Shown here in pieces: positions 1 through 11,800 of a stretch of DNA of 64,000 bases (the first letter of the stretch is position 1; each line of letters begins with the position of its first letter). The position numbers and the translations under genes were made by a program. The notes beneath the pieces were generated by a model. It was given only the letters and a program-made list of their open reading frames with translations. It did no database searches and was not told the origin of the DNA. The DNA lies in the NCBI GenBank assembly GCA_039519185.1, contig CM076849.1:114581806-114645805 (forward strand), in the 5' to 3' direction. Source of the stretch: Astragalus membranaceus. Lineage: Eukaryota; Streptophyta; Magnoliopsida; Fabales; Fabaceae.

Positions 1-1478
1 AAACACCTCGGAAAACTCACACACCACCTGCAACTCATCAATCTTCGCTTGGCTCTCAGCAGACAACGACGCTAACAGAGAAAACAGCTGAACCTCTTCT
101 CTCATCACCCTGTGCAGCTGACCCGCAGATAACAAACCAGACCTCTCTTCAGGCGAAGCGAAACTCACGGACCTTTCGCGACAGTTGATATGAACATGAT
201 TATCAACTAACCAGTCCATACCCAGAATGACATCCATTCCACTCAGCGGCAAACAGATCAAATCAACTAAAAATTCTCTACCATATATAGATATAGGGCA
301 TTTGGCACAAACAACGGAGGTAGTTACCGAACCCTTAGCTGGAGTATCGATAACCATCTCTCTCAACATATCAGATAAGACAAGACTTAGTTTCTCAGCA
401 CATGCGGCAGCAATAAAACTATGGGTAGCACCAGTATCAACAATAGCAATAAGAGGAAAATTATTGATATAGCACGTACCTCGAATCTCATTTACCACAT
501 CAGACTCAGCCAGAGCGAACACTTTCCCAAAAGACTTCTCCTTCTTGGGTTTTGAGAACTGTGTACTGATGTGACCACCTCCCCATAATTGAAGCATACC
601 ACCTCCTTCTTATCACAGCTGGAAGATATGTGCCCCTCTTTCCTACACCGATAACATCTCTTCTTATCCCCGCTTGGGCAATCTGGACTCCTATGACCTG
701 CTCTCCCACACGTGTAACAAGTAATACTGGCTGCAGCATCTCCCCCACTTCGCTTAGACCCACCAACAAACTTCCCTTTGCCCTTACCAGCAGGCACCTC
801 ATATGGCTTACCACGACTCAAAAAGTTCTTCTGCTTTTCTTTCATAACTCTGGAGAAGGCATTACTGTCCTCCTCAAAAATCCGGCAGCTATCAACCAAC
901 ATAGAGAACACACGAATTTGTTGATACCCTATGGCTTTCTTAATATCGGCACGCAACCCGTTTTCAAACTTGATGCATTTGGAGAACTCAGCACCCTCTC
1001 CATCATAATGCGGATAAAACTTGGACAGCTCAGTAAATTTTGCAGCATATTCAGTTACAGACATATTACCTTGTTCAAGCCTCAGAAACTCAACCTCTTT
1101 CTTTCCGCGGACATCTTTCGGATAGTATTTCCTCCTGAACTCTCTCTGGAACACAGCCCAAGTAATCTCCTCATTGGCGACCATCAATCTCTGCCTAGCC
1201 GTCATCCACCAGTCATCAACCTCTCTCTTCAACATGTGCGTACCATAACGAACCTTCTGAGCGTCGGTACAATCCATAACGCGGAAGATCCGCTCCATCT
1301 CTTTCAGCCACTCAAGGGCACCATCAGGGTTATACCCGCCTTCAAAAGTAGGAGGGTTCTCTCCTTGGAACGTAGCCAAACTGCGCGTCCCAGCATCACC
1401 AACACCTGGCATGTTGCCCACAACCCCAGCTATAACCTGCAAAGCAGCAGCAAGTGCAGCATCGTTCCGTCCTGGCAT
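1..1478 (-). pseudogene. Ty3/gypsy gag-protease, frameshifted, runs off left edge
   Basis: This is the 5' coding part of a minus-strand Ty3/gypsy polyprotein. Gag starts at 1478 and is open to 492. It has a retrotransposon gag domain (W-rich segment near residues 90-110, EYAAKF near 143) and CCHC zinc knuckles: CYTCGRAGHRSPDC and CYRCRKEGHISSSC are intact, while the third begins CFNYG and has lost its second cysteine. Near 570-590 a small deletion shifts the frame. Beyond it another frame continues through KSFGKVFALAESDVVNEI to an aspartic protease whose catalytic DTGATHS is encoded at about 420-438. The polyprotein normally makes capsid and nucleocapsid and processes itself. With the frameshift this copy probably cannot make Pol. 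RT and integrase would lie left of the window. The flanking primer site and LTR confirm the orientation. Confidence 0.88.
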
Positions 1479-1575
1479 TCTAGCACTCTAACAGAAAACA
1501 GAATTCAGAAACGAGTAACAAAACTCAAATGCTACTCAACTTGACGACTCGACCACCGGCCGGACAGACCGAACT

Positions 1576-1587
1576 GCTCTGATACCA
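1576..1587 (-). other. Primer binding site (initiator Met tRNA)
   Basis: On the minus strand this reads TGGTATCAGAGC, an exact match to the complement of the plant initiator-Met tRNA 3' end. It lies 4 nt inside the LTR boundary at 1592, where minus-strand DNA synthesis of the element would be primed. Confidence 0.9.
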
Positions 1588-1591
1588 CTAA

Positions 1592-3677
1592 TGTAACACC
1601 CCTTTTCAACCCCATAATTTACACGTCATTTATCAGAGTAAATCTTTTTCGCAAATATTAATTTAACAGATAGAAAAGAAATGCCACAATGTCATTAACA
1701 AAAGCTCGTCAACTTGCACTCATCAAGGTTTGTGCAACAAAAACACCCGTCATGAAAATTAAACCCCAAAAATTACATCACAGCGGAATACAACAGTAAC
1801 TCACTATTACAACTCAAACACGTCTCACATCATAAATGTAATCATTAAACAATTAATTAATTAAATAACAGCTTCAACCACGCCCCCTAGGTGTCACGGT
1901 ATCAGAGAGCGACTCGACAGACATCCCAATAGCTATAAAAGAAGGCAACAGGACCTTCACTCGCGGTTACCTGCAGCGTTGCCACAATAGAGCAACATTC
2001 CAAGCAGAAGGGGTGAGAATTTCAACAAAACATAATCAAGCATATAGTAGAGTAAATAGAGCAACCAGTCATACAACATCATCATTATCATCAACCTCAT
2101 CGTCACCAAACGCTAACTCAAGTCATAATTTCTTACCACAAGTCATAAACATGTATGTGCATGAAAATGCAACCCACACCTGGGTATATGCATGATAGTA
2201 CCATACTCGTCATAATTAAGCCACTAGGGCACACCGTCACTGTTTTTCGTCAATAGGAGGCCGAAGCCTATTCGTCATAATATGCACATGCTATGAGACT
2301 CTATGGACACATGTGCAATCACCAAATCACTCACCTGGAGTACTCGTCATCGTCGTCATAAAACACTCATAGAGTGTACTCGTCATAACTATCACAATGA
2401 TATCACAACCTCATCATAAACATCACATTTCAAATTGGAGTAACAACACATTAAAAATTTGGGTGACAACATATTTAAAATTTGAGTAACAACATATTTA
2501 AATTTTGGAAAAACATCTCATTTTCATGCTTAGGAAACATCACATTTAAATAAAAAAAACATCATCTTTTCAAAGTGGAGAACATCACATTTTAAATTTC
2601 CAGAACAGTAATAAAACAGAAGCTGCGCGCGGCGCGCGACTTACGCCCGAATGGCGCGCGAAACGGCAGAAAATTCAGAGGCTTCGCGCGTGGCGCGCGC
2701 CTTAGGCGCGACTGGCGCGCGAAATGGCAGAAACTGCCCAGTGCGAATTGCGCGTGACGCGCGACTAGCGCGCGGAATGGCAGAATGCCCAGAATTCACA
2801 GTTTCACCGAAAAACACCCCACATGAGCACAACAGCAACACCCACCGAGACAACTCCAAAATGACACGTGCAAAAATAAAACCACTCGAGCCAAAATGTT
2901 TAAAATTAAATTTGGGCACGCAAATGCAAAAGATGGCACGGTAAAATATGCCCCGAATTCGAAGTTTCACCCAAAACACCCCACATAAGCACACAATGGC
3001 CATTTCATCGAACAGTTTACATGCAGCAGAATTGTTTTACACGAAAATCAGCATGATCACATCATAATTCCTTCTCACCAGTCATCAAACATCAAAAACT
3101 CGAAATTACACATAACAACATCAACAATTCATCAAAACACCATCATAATTAATCCAATCCTTCATCAATCTTACACATGTACATCTCAAATTCACAACAA
3201 CATCAAACCCCACAAAACCCACCACATACCCAATTATATTAAATTGAAACGCTCACCCTTACCTCTTAAACGTATGCTCCGTGGAAGACGATTGAAGGCA
3301 CTACGAGTAACCACAGCAACACAATGAGCCAAAGCCTTGAGAATTGCGAAACCCTTCTTCTCCCTCCCTCTCTTGTCTTCGCGCGCCTCTCTCACTTCTC
3401 ACTCTCTCAATTCGCAACTCTCTCTATTCTCTTCTCACAATTCGCAAAATGCCAACACAAAAATTCTAACCCCTTGACCTAGCCACTTTGCATAGCTTAT
3501 GGATCATGGGCTTGGGCTTTTCACTTAAGCCCAAGTTCCTTCAAGTAGTGCCTCCTTTTCCTAATACCACCAACATAAAATTAATATAATTTTAATTAAT
3601 TAAATTATATCCAATAAATTAAAAAAAATTCCTAAATACTTAATTAAATAAATTAATTAAATATTTAGGGTGTTACA
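1592..3677 (-). mobile_element. 5' LTR of the left-edge Ty3/gypsy element
   Basis: 2,086 bp bounded by tgtaacacccc and gggtgttaca (TG...CA ends). It abuts the primer site at 1576-1587, so it is the 5' LTR of a minus-strand element. It contains a CpG-rich palindromic cassette of gcgcgc-type inverted repeats at about 2622-2780 and a candidate splice donor (minus strand AGAGGTAAGG) near 3260. The short open frames at 2641-3003 only translate the GC-rich cassette. The outer target duplication cannot be tested because the 3' LTR is outside the window. Confidence 0.85.
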
Positions 3678-5387
3678 ACATACACACTTTATTGACGTCT
3701 AACAATAGGTTATTAGAATGGAGAAATAGCCTTGACCCACCCGATGGATCAAAGTCACAGCAACTTACTGTTGATTTTAACGAATTCAAGATTAACGATT
3801 GGAGTTTCACTTCGGTAGCGGAAGCTTGAACACTATAACAGTCGAAGGATGATTTCCCTAACATGGCTTTTTCGGAATTTTCTAAGTCAACGACTTCTCC
3901 AATTTCAGTTGTCTTCCTAGATCAACCAGGCTTGAACTTTGATACCTATCTTTCTTAGATCTTGATCACTCAGATTCTCAGGAGATGAGAATCTCGGTAT
4001 TAGGAATTTTTACTAGAATGACATAAGGTTTTCTTTAGAAGATGAGATTTAGAGTCATCCTAGGCAATCCTTGGTTTCTCGATTAACTTTAGCGTAGCAA
4101 TTATTCTCGGATTAGTTACGAAATTGGAATTGCGGTTGCACCAAGGGAATTTTGAATACAAAAAGGTATTTTGGGAGTCAAACGAGCACACCTTAAGTGT
4201 CTTCGTATTGATTCGTTGAGATTAGAGTATTTATCATTTAGAATTTCCCCAGTCCAGCTTCTTTCCGAACTTCCGCGACTATCAAGACATAATTATTACG
4301 ATTACATTAATAAATCTAGCTTCAGAACAGGTTCTACTCCCATGACAACATCATGTTCGCCACGTAGGTGACTTTAAGCTCCCCGTTCTTCTAGTCGGTA
4401 CCTGAGGTATTATAGATTAAGATTTCGGAATCACTTCTGATGGTTGAATGGCCATCATTTCTAATGACAATCTCCGGAAATAGGTTTCTTGGAAAAACTA
4501 ATAGTAACGTTACTCTTAATCGCTATCTAGGAGTCTAGACTGACTGATTGTAATTCCTTCTTCCAATTTCTAGTACAATAGGGAGGTTCACACCCCACGA
4601 ATGCTTTAGGGATTACGGTTCATATTTAGAACAAAGGTACACTTCACAATACAATTGGAGATACGGTTCACAACCCATCCATCAGTGTAGATATTTTCGT
4701 TAGCTTTCCAACGCCTCTCGGAACATAAAAATCGGAGTTCCGGAGCAGAAGTTACGAACAAAATGAGTCGGAAGACTAACGAGAATTGCACACAGACTGT
4801 GATCGGAATGCTTCCAGCAGCCGATTGAAATAAGGTCACTTCTACCGATTCCACATACTAACCTGCTTTGAAGGATTTGATTCACAATTCCTGATCGGGA
4901 CTTAACCTGATCGGTACCTTGTGATTCCGCTAGACAATATTGACGATGGACTATCTTTACTCGGTTGGCTTTATCACCTATCACAGGGTGACTTCGAAGA
5001 AGAACAATCGGGTTCCGTACTTGGAATTTTCTGAAGGGACTTACTCAACTGCTACCTAAACTGGGATTGACTTATACCAGAAGGTAAGATTTATGATGAA
5101 ACCATATTTCGATAATTGATATGCTGACTAAATAATGGTCAGGGTTTTGGGTGTTAACTAATCTGAAAGATTTCAGTACACAGACATTGATACTGCCCAA
5201 TGGCTTCGCTTAATTTGTACTCTCGATAAGATCTACGACGTTTCATGCCGCGACTCACTAGCCGCATCCGATTCATTTACTGAACAGCCGCCCACAGTTT
5301 CCTCAAACCATCGCGGATGCCCATCATTGTTTCCAAATGTCATATGTAGCCCTCTGCTCCTGTTGCGCGCTCTGATGAGACGAGAAG
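3678..5387. other. Decayed non-genic sequence, probably internal remnant of an older LTR element
   Basis: No convincing gene is visible. The open frames (for example 4606-4984 minus) have no recognisable domain. The stretch around 4680-4770 resembles non-coding retroelement sequence. Removing the 5388-14060 insertion joins this stretch to 14066-14294, the leader of the element whose 5' LTR starts at 14295. It is therefore most likely the decayed interior of that older minus-strand element. Confidence 0.5.
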
Positions 5388-7931
5388 TGTAACACCCCGT
5401 TAATTTCTATCTTGTAGAAATTACCGAAGCGCACTACTGGCATACATCATAGTGACTTCCTTTTTAAATACTGAACACATACTAATACTCGATGCTAAAA
5501 ACCCATCAAGTTCGCTTACATAACTGAACATAATATACATAAAGCGTTCGTACACCACTCAACTAGTGTTCAGTACCAAAAACCGAAAGTCTGCGGAAGC
5601 GATTTACAACTTAAAACATAAGTCGTACCATCGTACATCTAAGAAACTGAATTCAAAATACAGAGATACAAGGGAAACTGAAATACAAGACACAAAGAAA
5701 TAAAGATAGCGGCTGCTCCTCAAGCATCTTCATAGCCGTGTCTCACGGTCTTCAACTTTCCCTGCTTAACTGAAAAACAACAACAATGGATTGGGTGAGA
5801 TAACTTGTCTCAGTGAGTTCTATCGCGACCCCTTACTAATTCTCTCGATTCAATTATGCTTGATTCATTATACTTAACTCATAAATCATAGTCCTCAAAG
5901 TTGACTATGTGGCTAACTAACTAAAAGTTGACCTCGTAACCCTCAAGCCGGTTACAAGATACAACACTAACTAAAGTTATAGCGTGTCACCGGTCACTTG
6001 GCATAATAAGCTTCCGGTGAACCCGTCCCCACTAATCGGCTGGGTCCCTAACGGGGCCTAGGTTCATAAGGCTCATGACTGCCTCTCCCCTAGCACACTA
6101 AACTAAATAGGGTCGTCACCCCGACTAAAGATATATATGATGATATACCTGAACTGAACTCAACATTGAACTTAAACATAACAATAACTTGACTGAACAA
6201 CGAACTAAACTGAACATAAACTTATTACTAAGGTGATCTAATTACTAACTAAGTCTAATTATTAAGTGATCTCTCATGGATTACTAAGGTTTGCTAACTT
6301 ATCTTATCAATCTTACTAAACCAGTCAATCCAGCACAATACATCAAACACAAATTCATAACATGAAATCAATGGTCAATCACATGAGCATTCACTTAACC
6401 TGAACGTAATCCAAACACAACCAATCATAATCAATTACCACTCAATTCAGGGAAATTCAATTATAGTAACATTGGGGAAGGTGGAAGGAGGGATTAGAAA
6501 GTAATTGGAATCGTTCGGAATGATTTAAAACACTTTTTAAAATAGGCAACCCGAAGACCACGCACGACCCGTGCGCCCATACATACGATCCGTGCGTGTC
6601 CATCATTTATCGTGTCATTCCTTTCCGATCCCGAGTTACTTCCCGATCAATACTACCACTTCAGTCAAAGCCAAACATGTAGAATTACGGTGTTCCTATC
6701 CTAGGGGAACCTTGGGGAGTGGATTGGAAGGGACTTAGGACCAATCGGAACGACTTAGGATGTATTTCAAGATTTCGCATCAGAAGGATACGCACGGTCC
6801 GTGCGCCTTGGCACACGACCCGTGCGCGTTTTCAAAGATGGCACCAGTGGTTCCAGAATCTCACGCACGACCCGTGCCCAGAGGCACACGGTCCGTGCGT
6901 GACTAACAGTGTTTCAGAAAAACAGTTTTTACGTGTTCGTTCCCATTCCGATTGTTCCCGTGTCTATTCCGATTCACATCCGAACTTACCAATACATTAA
7001 AACAGTCATGGCAATCAATACAATCAGTCCAATCAATGACATAACAATCATAACATGCAATTTAATCCCAATTTCAGTCTAATGATCCATCGACTCCATA
7101 ACTTAGAACGGTATTTTCGCAAACGATTCGACACCGGTTTTTCATAAAACGCGAGACTCAATATCTCAGAACACAACACATGATTTTAACAATCCTAGTG
7201 AGTATAGAACTCACCTTTTGATGATGACAAACAACCCACACCGGGACTTCACGATTACGATCACACGGTGACTCCAATTTCTCCCAAACCGCTCCAATTA
7301 ACTTCCAACCGAAAACCCAGCCACTGAACTACTCGCTAGGTTGCTCCAATACGCGATTCAGGGACTGACAAGGGTTCTAACACTCATCTAACTCACATGC
7401 AACACTGATTTCAGAATTTTGGTTAAGTGGAGCTTGGTGAGTCTTCAATGGTGGAATGTGGTGGAGGTTGGGAATGACTATGAACTTAGCATCAATGGAA
7501 AGGAAATAGGGAGCTGATTCAAAATGTGTTGATAGATGAAGCATGCATGATGGTTTGAAGGAAACCCTCACCTCTTCTCTTCCTCTCCCATTCGCATCCT
7601 CTCTCTTTTTCTCCTCTTGGTTCTGTTTTTCTTTCTCTTTTGAGAAGTTGAAAAAATGAAGTGTTTCTCCATGTAGCTCAGCTGAATGGGTATATAAAGG
7701 GGCATGGCAAAAGACACAAATACCCTCCACTTAAACATTTCCTCCCTAATGAGTCCCTTCAGCCCCCAACACTCTAACTTGATGCATTTAATATTAATTA
7801 AGCACATCATTTGCACAATAAATCAATCAAGTATATACCAATCCAATTAATTTATTTTCAATCAAGACAAGAATTCACAATATAATAATTCACGCCAAAT
7901 TAATTAAATAGCGAAAATTGGGGATATTACA
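5388..7931 (-). mobile_element. 3' LTR of the gag-only element
   Basis: 2,544 bp, tgtaacacccc...gatattaca, left end flanked by agaag. Read on the minus strand it has a TATA-like TTTATATA near 7690-7700, a splice-donor hairpin at about 7198-7214 (GTGAGTTCTATACTCAC), cacgacccgtgcg-type inverted repeats at about 6560-6600 and 6790-6900, a complement of the donor at 5813-5823, a palindrome at 5796-5812 and a splice acceptor ending at 5770. The 117-residue open frame at 7377-7730 recurs in the other LTR copy (13506-13859); I do not regard it as a gene. Confidence 0.9.
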
Positions 7932-7957
7932 ATCACCCCAACTTTTAAAAATTTTGA
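7932..7957 (-). other. Polypurine tract of the gag-only element
   Basis: Directly inside the 3' LTR. The minus strand reads AAAATTTTTAAAAGTTGGGG and then GTGAT before the LTR TG. It has the position and purine bias expected of the plus-strand priming site. Confidence 0.75.
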
Positions 7958-8013
7958 CCTCAAAATTGGACCAATCAAGACAATTAGCATACAATATACC
8001 TTTCGCCGAATTA

Positions 8014-8706
8014 TCAACGGCCTTGCCTTTCGGAGCGTCCAACACAAAGACCTTTTCCGCTTGCAGAGTTAGCATTCCATTCTCGGTTCCTCTTCTTCGC
8101 AGGACACTCGTGAGCGTAATGCCCTTCGTCTTGGCAATAATAACACACCGTCGTTCCCAGACGACATTCTCCTCCATGGGGCCTTCCGCATTTGCCACAG
8201 TTGGCGGGCTTTAATAATTCCGATGCCTGCACTTGCTTACCCTTGCTGGAGGCACCTCTTGGTTCTTCCCCCGGAGTGGACCATTCAGTCGCCTTCCTCT
8301 TCTTTACTGGGCACTTGTTAGCATAATGCCCTTCTCCCTTGCAATAAAAACACGCAGTTGATCCTTGACGACACCTTCCGCTGTGGGGCCTTCCACACGC
8401 CGAACACTTAACGGATCTCGGGACTTCAGCTACCACTTCTTGCTTTCCTTTGATGGAAGTATCCCTCGGTTCATCATTTGGGGTTGGCAATTCCAATGCC
8501 TTCTTCTTCCCTTTCCTATCCGCTTTCCTTCCCTCATTCGATCCGTTGAGATTTGTTTCTGCAACATACGGTCGCTGCTGCCGACTCATCAGTTCGTGAT
8601 GCACCCACATCATGTCCTGCATCATCCGTTGTTGATTCACGATCACGTTCTGCATCCATTCAGATTGAGGATCGACAGGGACGCTTCTCCTACTTCCACC
8701 AGCCAT
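8014..8706 (-). CDS. Gag-like protein with duplicated zinc-knuckle modules
   Basis: A 230-residue ORF. The start at 8706 (MAGGSRRS) lies where related elements here begin Gag, just after a TTCGCAG acceptor-like motif. The N-terminus (DPQSEWMQNVI, QQRMMQDMM) matches the Gag starts of the elements at 34778 and 51706, but the large central capsid domain is missing. Instead there are two tandem modules, each with a short knuckle plus a full CCHC knuckle: CSACGRPHSGRC with CFYCKGEGHYANKC, then CGKCGRPHGGEC with CYYCQDEGHYAHEC. Each is preceded by a lysine-rich GKQ linker. It probably binds nucleic acid, perhaps packaging its own RNA into particles made by a helper element. All cysteines and histidines are intact and there are no internal stops, unlike the autonomous copies here. 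Confidence 0.7.
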   Translation of the reverse strand: MAGGSRRSVPVDPQSEWMQNVIVNQQRMMQDMMWVHHELMSRQQRPYVAETNLNGSNEGRKADRKGKKKALELPTPNDEPRDTSIKGKQEVVAEVPRSVKCSACGRPHSGRCRQGSTACFYCKGEGHYANKCPVKKRKATEWSTPGEEPRGASSKGKQVQASELLKPANCGKCGRPHGGECRLGTTVCYYCQDEGHYAHECPAKKRNREWNANSASGKGLCVGRSERQGR

Positions 8707-8828
8707 GATTCTGCGAAATATGCACAAAGTGTTTAGTTGATCAGGCTAAACGTCTAATAGCATACTAAGAGGAATCACACTTAGAGGACTTAAGAGACTC
8801 ATGATTCTAAGTCCGACTGGGTCGAACT

Positions 8829-8840
8829 GCTCTGATACCA
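8829..8840 (-). other. Primer binding site of the gag-only element
   Basis: The minus strand reads TGGTATCAGAGC, complementary to initiator-Met tRNA, 2 nt from the 5' LTR start at 8843. Confidence 0.9.
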
Positions 8841-8842
8841 AT

Positions 8843-11800
8843 TGTAACACCCCGTTAATTTCTATCTTGTAGAAATTACTGTAACATCCCTAATTTTAAA
8901 ATAACATTTTAAAAGCGAACTTTATTTAAATGCTAATCGAAGGAATTAATAATTCGGAATTCGGGAGCGGACGAGTCGAGAAATTTTATGCCGAGTAATT
9001 AACCGTAGAATTAGTGGAGGTTTTAACCTAAAAACCTTGAGTTAATGAACTAAGGGCATTATGGTCTTTTCCCAAACCATAACACCCTCAGCCCATACAC
9101 CCTCCAACTCAACCCATCTCTCATAAACACAATTGAAAATCAGAAATGGAAAGAAGAAGAGAAAAGAGAGGAAAGGGAGGAGAGAGTTGCGAATAAGAGA
9201 GGGAGGGAGAGCTTGATCAAGTCTTGATGCATGTGCTTGCTTCTTCCTTCATCAAGATCAGAATTTCATCCTCTTTCTTCTGGTAGCATTCTTGCAAGCT
9301 GGATCATTCTCATCTCCTCTCTACCATTTTCGGCCACTCAAGCTCCACATGGAAGAAATGGAGTCTTTGCTCACTTGATGCCTTGCATGTGCACTTAGAG
9401 TTAGAAGAGAGGTACATCTGAACCCACTTTATGAATTGGGAGTGTTTTTAAGGTTGTAATGTTGCTGGTACAGAAGGTGGAAGCTCAAATTCGAAATGGC
9501 AAGTGGTTGAAGATGGTGTGATCAAGCTAATTAGAAATTCTGGGCAAAACCCGTTTTACCTACCTTCGGTGATTGCATCGTATCTCCCGGTACACAACTC
9601 CTATGATCGTGATTCTTGTCCCTATGGAAACTAGACACACAGATCTTCAGTTTGGGCACAATAACCGCATGATTTCATTGAGAAATGAGAGAGATATCAT
9701 GCTCACAACTTTCGGATTAAGAATCAGCCACTGTTCTGGAGCATTCCTCTTGTTTTGTTGATATCTTCCAATCTACTGGTTGCATGCAAGTGAATCTTTC
9801 TCCATCAGAGAGTAGACAAAATTCCCTTCACTGTAGACCCTCGTTTTTGCTATGTTTGGTTGAGATTTGAGTGATTTATACTCGTTGCAAATTGGTGTTT
9901 GGTTGCTGGAAACAGCAGGAGCAGATTCCGGAAGATTCATGTGATTGCCGTTCGTTCGAGTCCGCGAAGTTTCGGCGTTGGGAGCGATTTTCATCGCCAA
10001 AAGGTGAGTTCTATACTCACTAGGGAAATTATCATGTGTTCTGGTTGAGTTGCGTTTTAAAAGAAATTGGCGACAAGCCGCTTTGCGAAAACCCGTTTTA
10101 AATACCGAGTTATGTTGTTGTTTGATTGAGATCGTGTTTGATATTTATGGTTGTTATGATGAGTGATATATGGAGTGTTTGGCTGGATGATATTCTGTTA
10201 TTAAAGGTTGATAAGTTAGGTTTCGATCGGGAAAAGATTTGGACACAAGACAGAGTCAAAAACAGCACGAAATGGCCATTTTACAGGACAGTGCATCAGA
10301 CATGGATCGTGTGCCCTGGCACACGGATCGTGCGGATCCTTCTGATGCTTTCTGTAAAATTTCCATTTCGCGCACGGATCGTGCGCCTTTAAGCACGGGT
10401 CGTGCGTATCTGTCTGACCCATATTTTTAAAAGGTGTCCAAACGCTTCCTAATTGATTCCAAACCTATCCTAATCCTTTCCTAATGTTATGAAATGATAA
10501 AATAACCGTAATTCGTTGGAATTGCTTAAGTTTAATGATAACAACCTCATGTCATGATTGAATGATTATTGACGGCCCAATGCGGGTATACGGAACGTGT
10601 TATCGATTTGATTGTCATGCTATGATTGTGATTGATATATTGTGCTGGACTGATTGGTTTATTATCAGGACAAGTTAGAAGAGTAAATCCTAGTAAGCCG
10701 TGTGAGATCACCTAATAATAAGATCATATTAGTACAAGTTCCCTGTTAAGCATAAGCTCATGGTTTGGTTAAGTTCATTGTTCACTGATCACGGTTCACG
10801 GTTTACTGCCCATTGGTTATTGTTCATCGTTCACTGTTCACTGCTCATTGTTCATGGTATATATTATATACATCATTGCTGGGGTGACGACCCTGTTCAT
10901 GGATTAGCGTACTAGTGGGAGAGGAAGTCATGAGCCTTATCCCCTAGGCTCGTTACATTGTTGTCCCTAAGGTAGTAGAAATGGTCGGGGACTAGGTTTG
11001 CCGGAATCTTTAAAATAAGACCCGGTGATATGCTAAGAATCATTGTCATGGTGTGTGCCTTGTGTGTCGCTTAGAAGGGCCACGAGTACACGTTGTATGT
11101 TCCCCGTAGTCGACTTAAGGGCTACGATTCATGAAATCAAGCATAATTGAACCGAGAGAGTTAGTAAGGGGTCTCGATAGAACTCACTGAGACAAGTTGT
11201 CTCACCCAATCCATTGTTGTTGTTTTTCAGTTAAGCAGGGAAAGTTGAAGACCGTGAGGCACGGCTAAGGAGACGGCATGAGGAGTTGCTGACGCTGTTT
11301 ATTTTGTCATGTTATGTATCTCTGTATTTTTATTCAGTGTCTTAGATGTACGATTGTACGACTTATGCTTATAAAGTTGTAAATCGCTTCCGCAGACTTT
11401 CTATTTTGGTACTGAACACTACTTGAGAGGTGTAAGGAACGATATTATGTATTTCTCATGTTAAGTTATGTAAGCGCACTTGATGGCTTTTAGCATCGAG
11501 TTTTAGTATGTGTTCAGTATTTAAAACAGGAAGTACTCTGATGTATGCCAGTAGTGCATTTCGGTAATTTCTACAAGTTAGAAATTATCGGGGTGTTACA
11601 TTTACCAAAGCGCACTACTGGCATACATCAGAGTGACTTCCTTTTTAAATACTGAACACATACTAATACTCGATGCTAAAAACCCATCAAGTTCGCTTAC
11701 ATAACTGAACATAATATACATAAAGCATTCGTACGCCACTCAACTAGTGTTCAGTACCAAAAACCGAAAGTCTGCGGAAGAGATTTACAACTTAAAAACA

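Noticed and set aside
630..1544. 304-residue plus-strand ORF
   Set aside because: Antisense shadow of the Gag frame; no domains, and the minus strand has zinc knuckles and gag motifs.
7377..7730. 117-residue ORF present twice (7377-7730 and 13506-13859)
   Set aside because: Both copies lie at the same place in the two LTRs of one element; conservation reflects LTR identity, and composition is low complexity.
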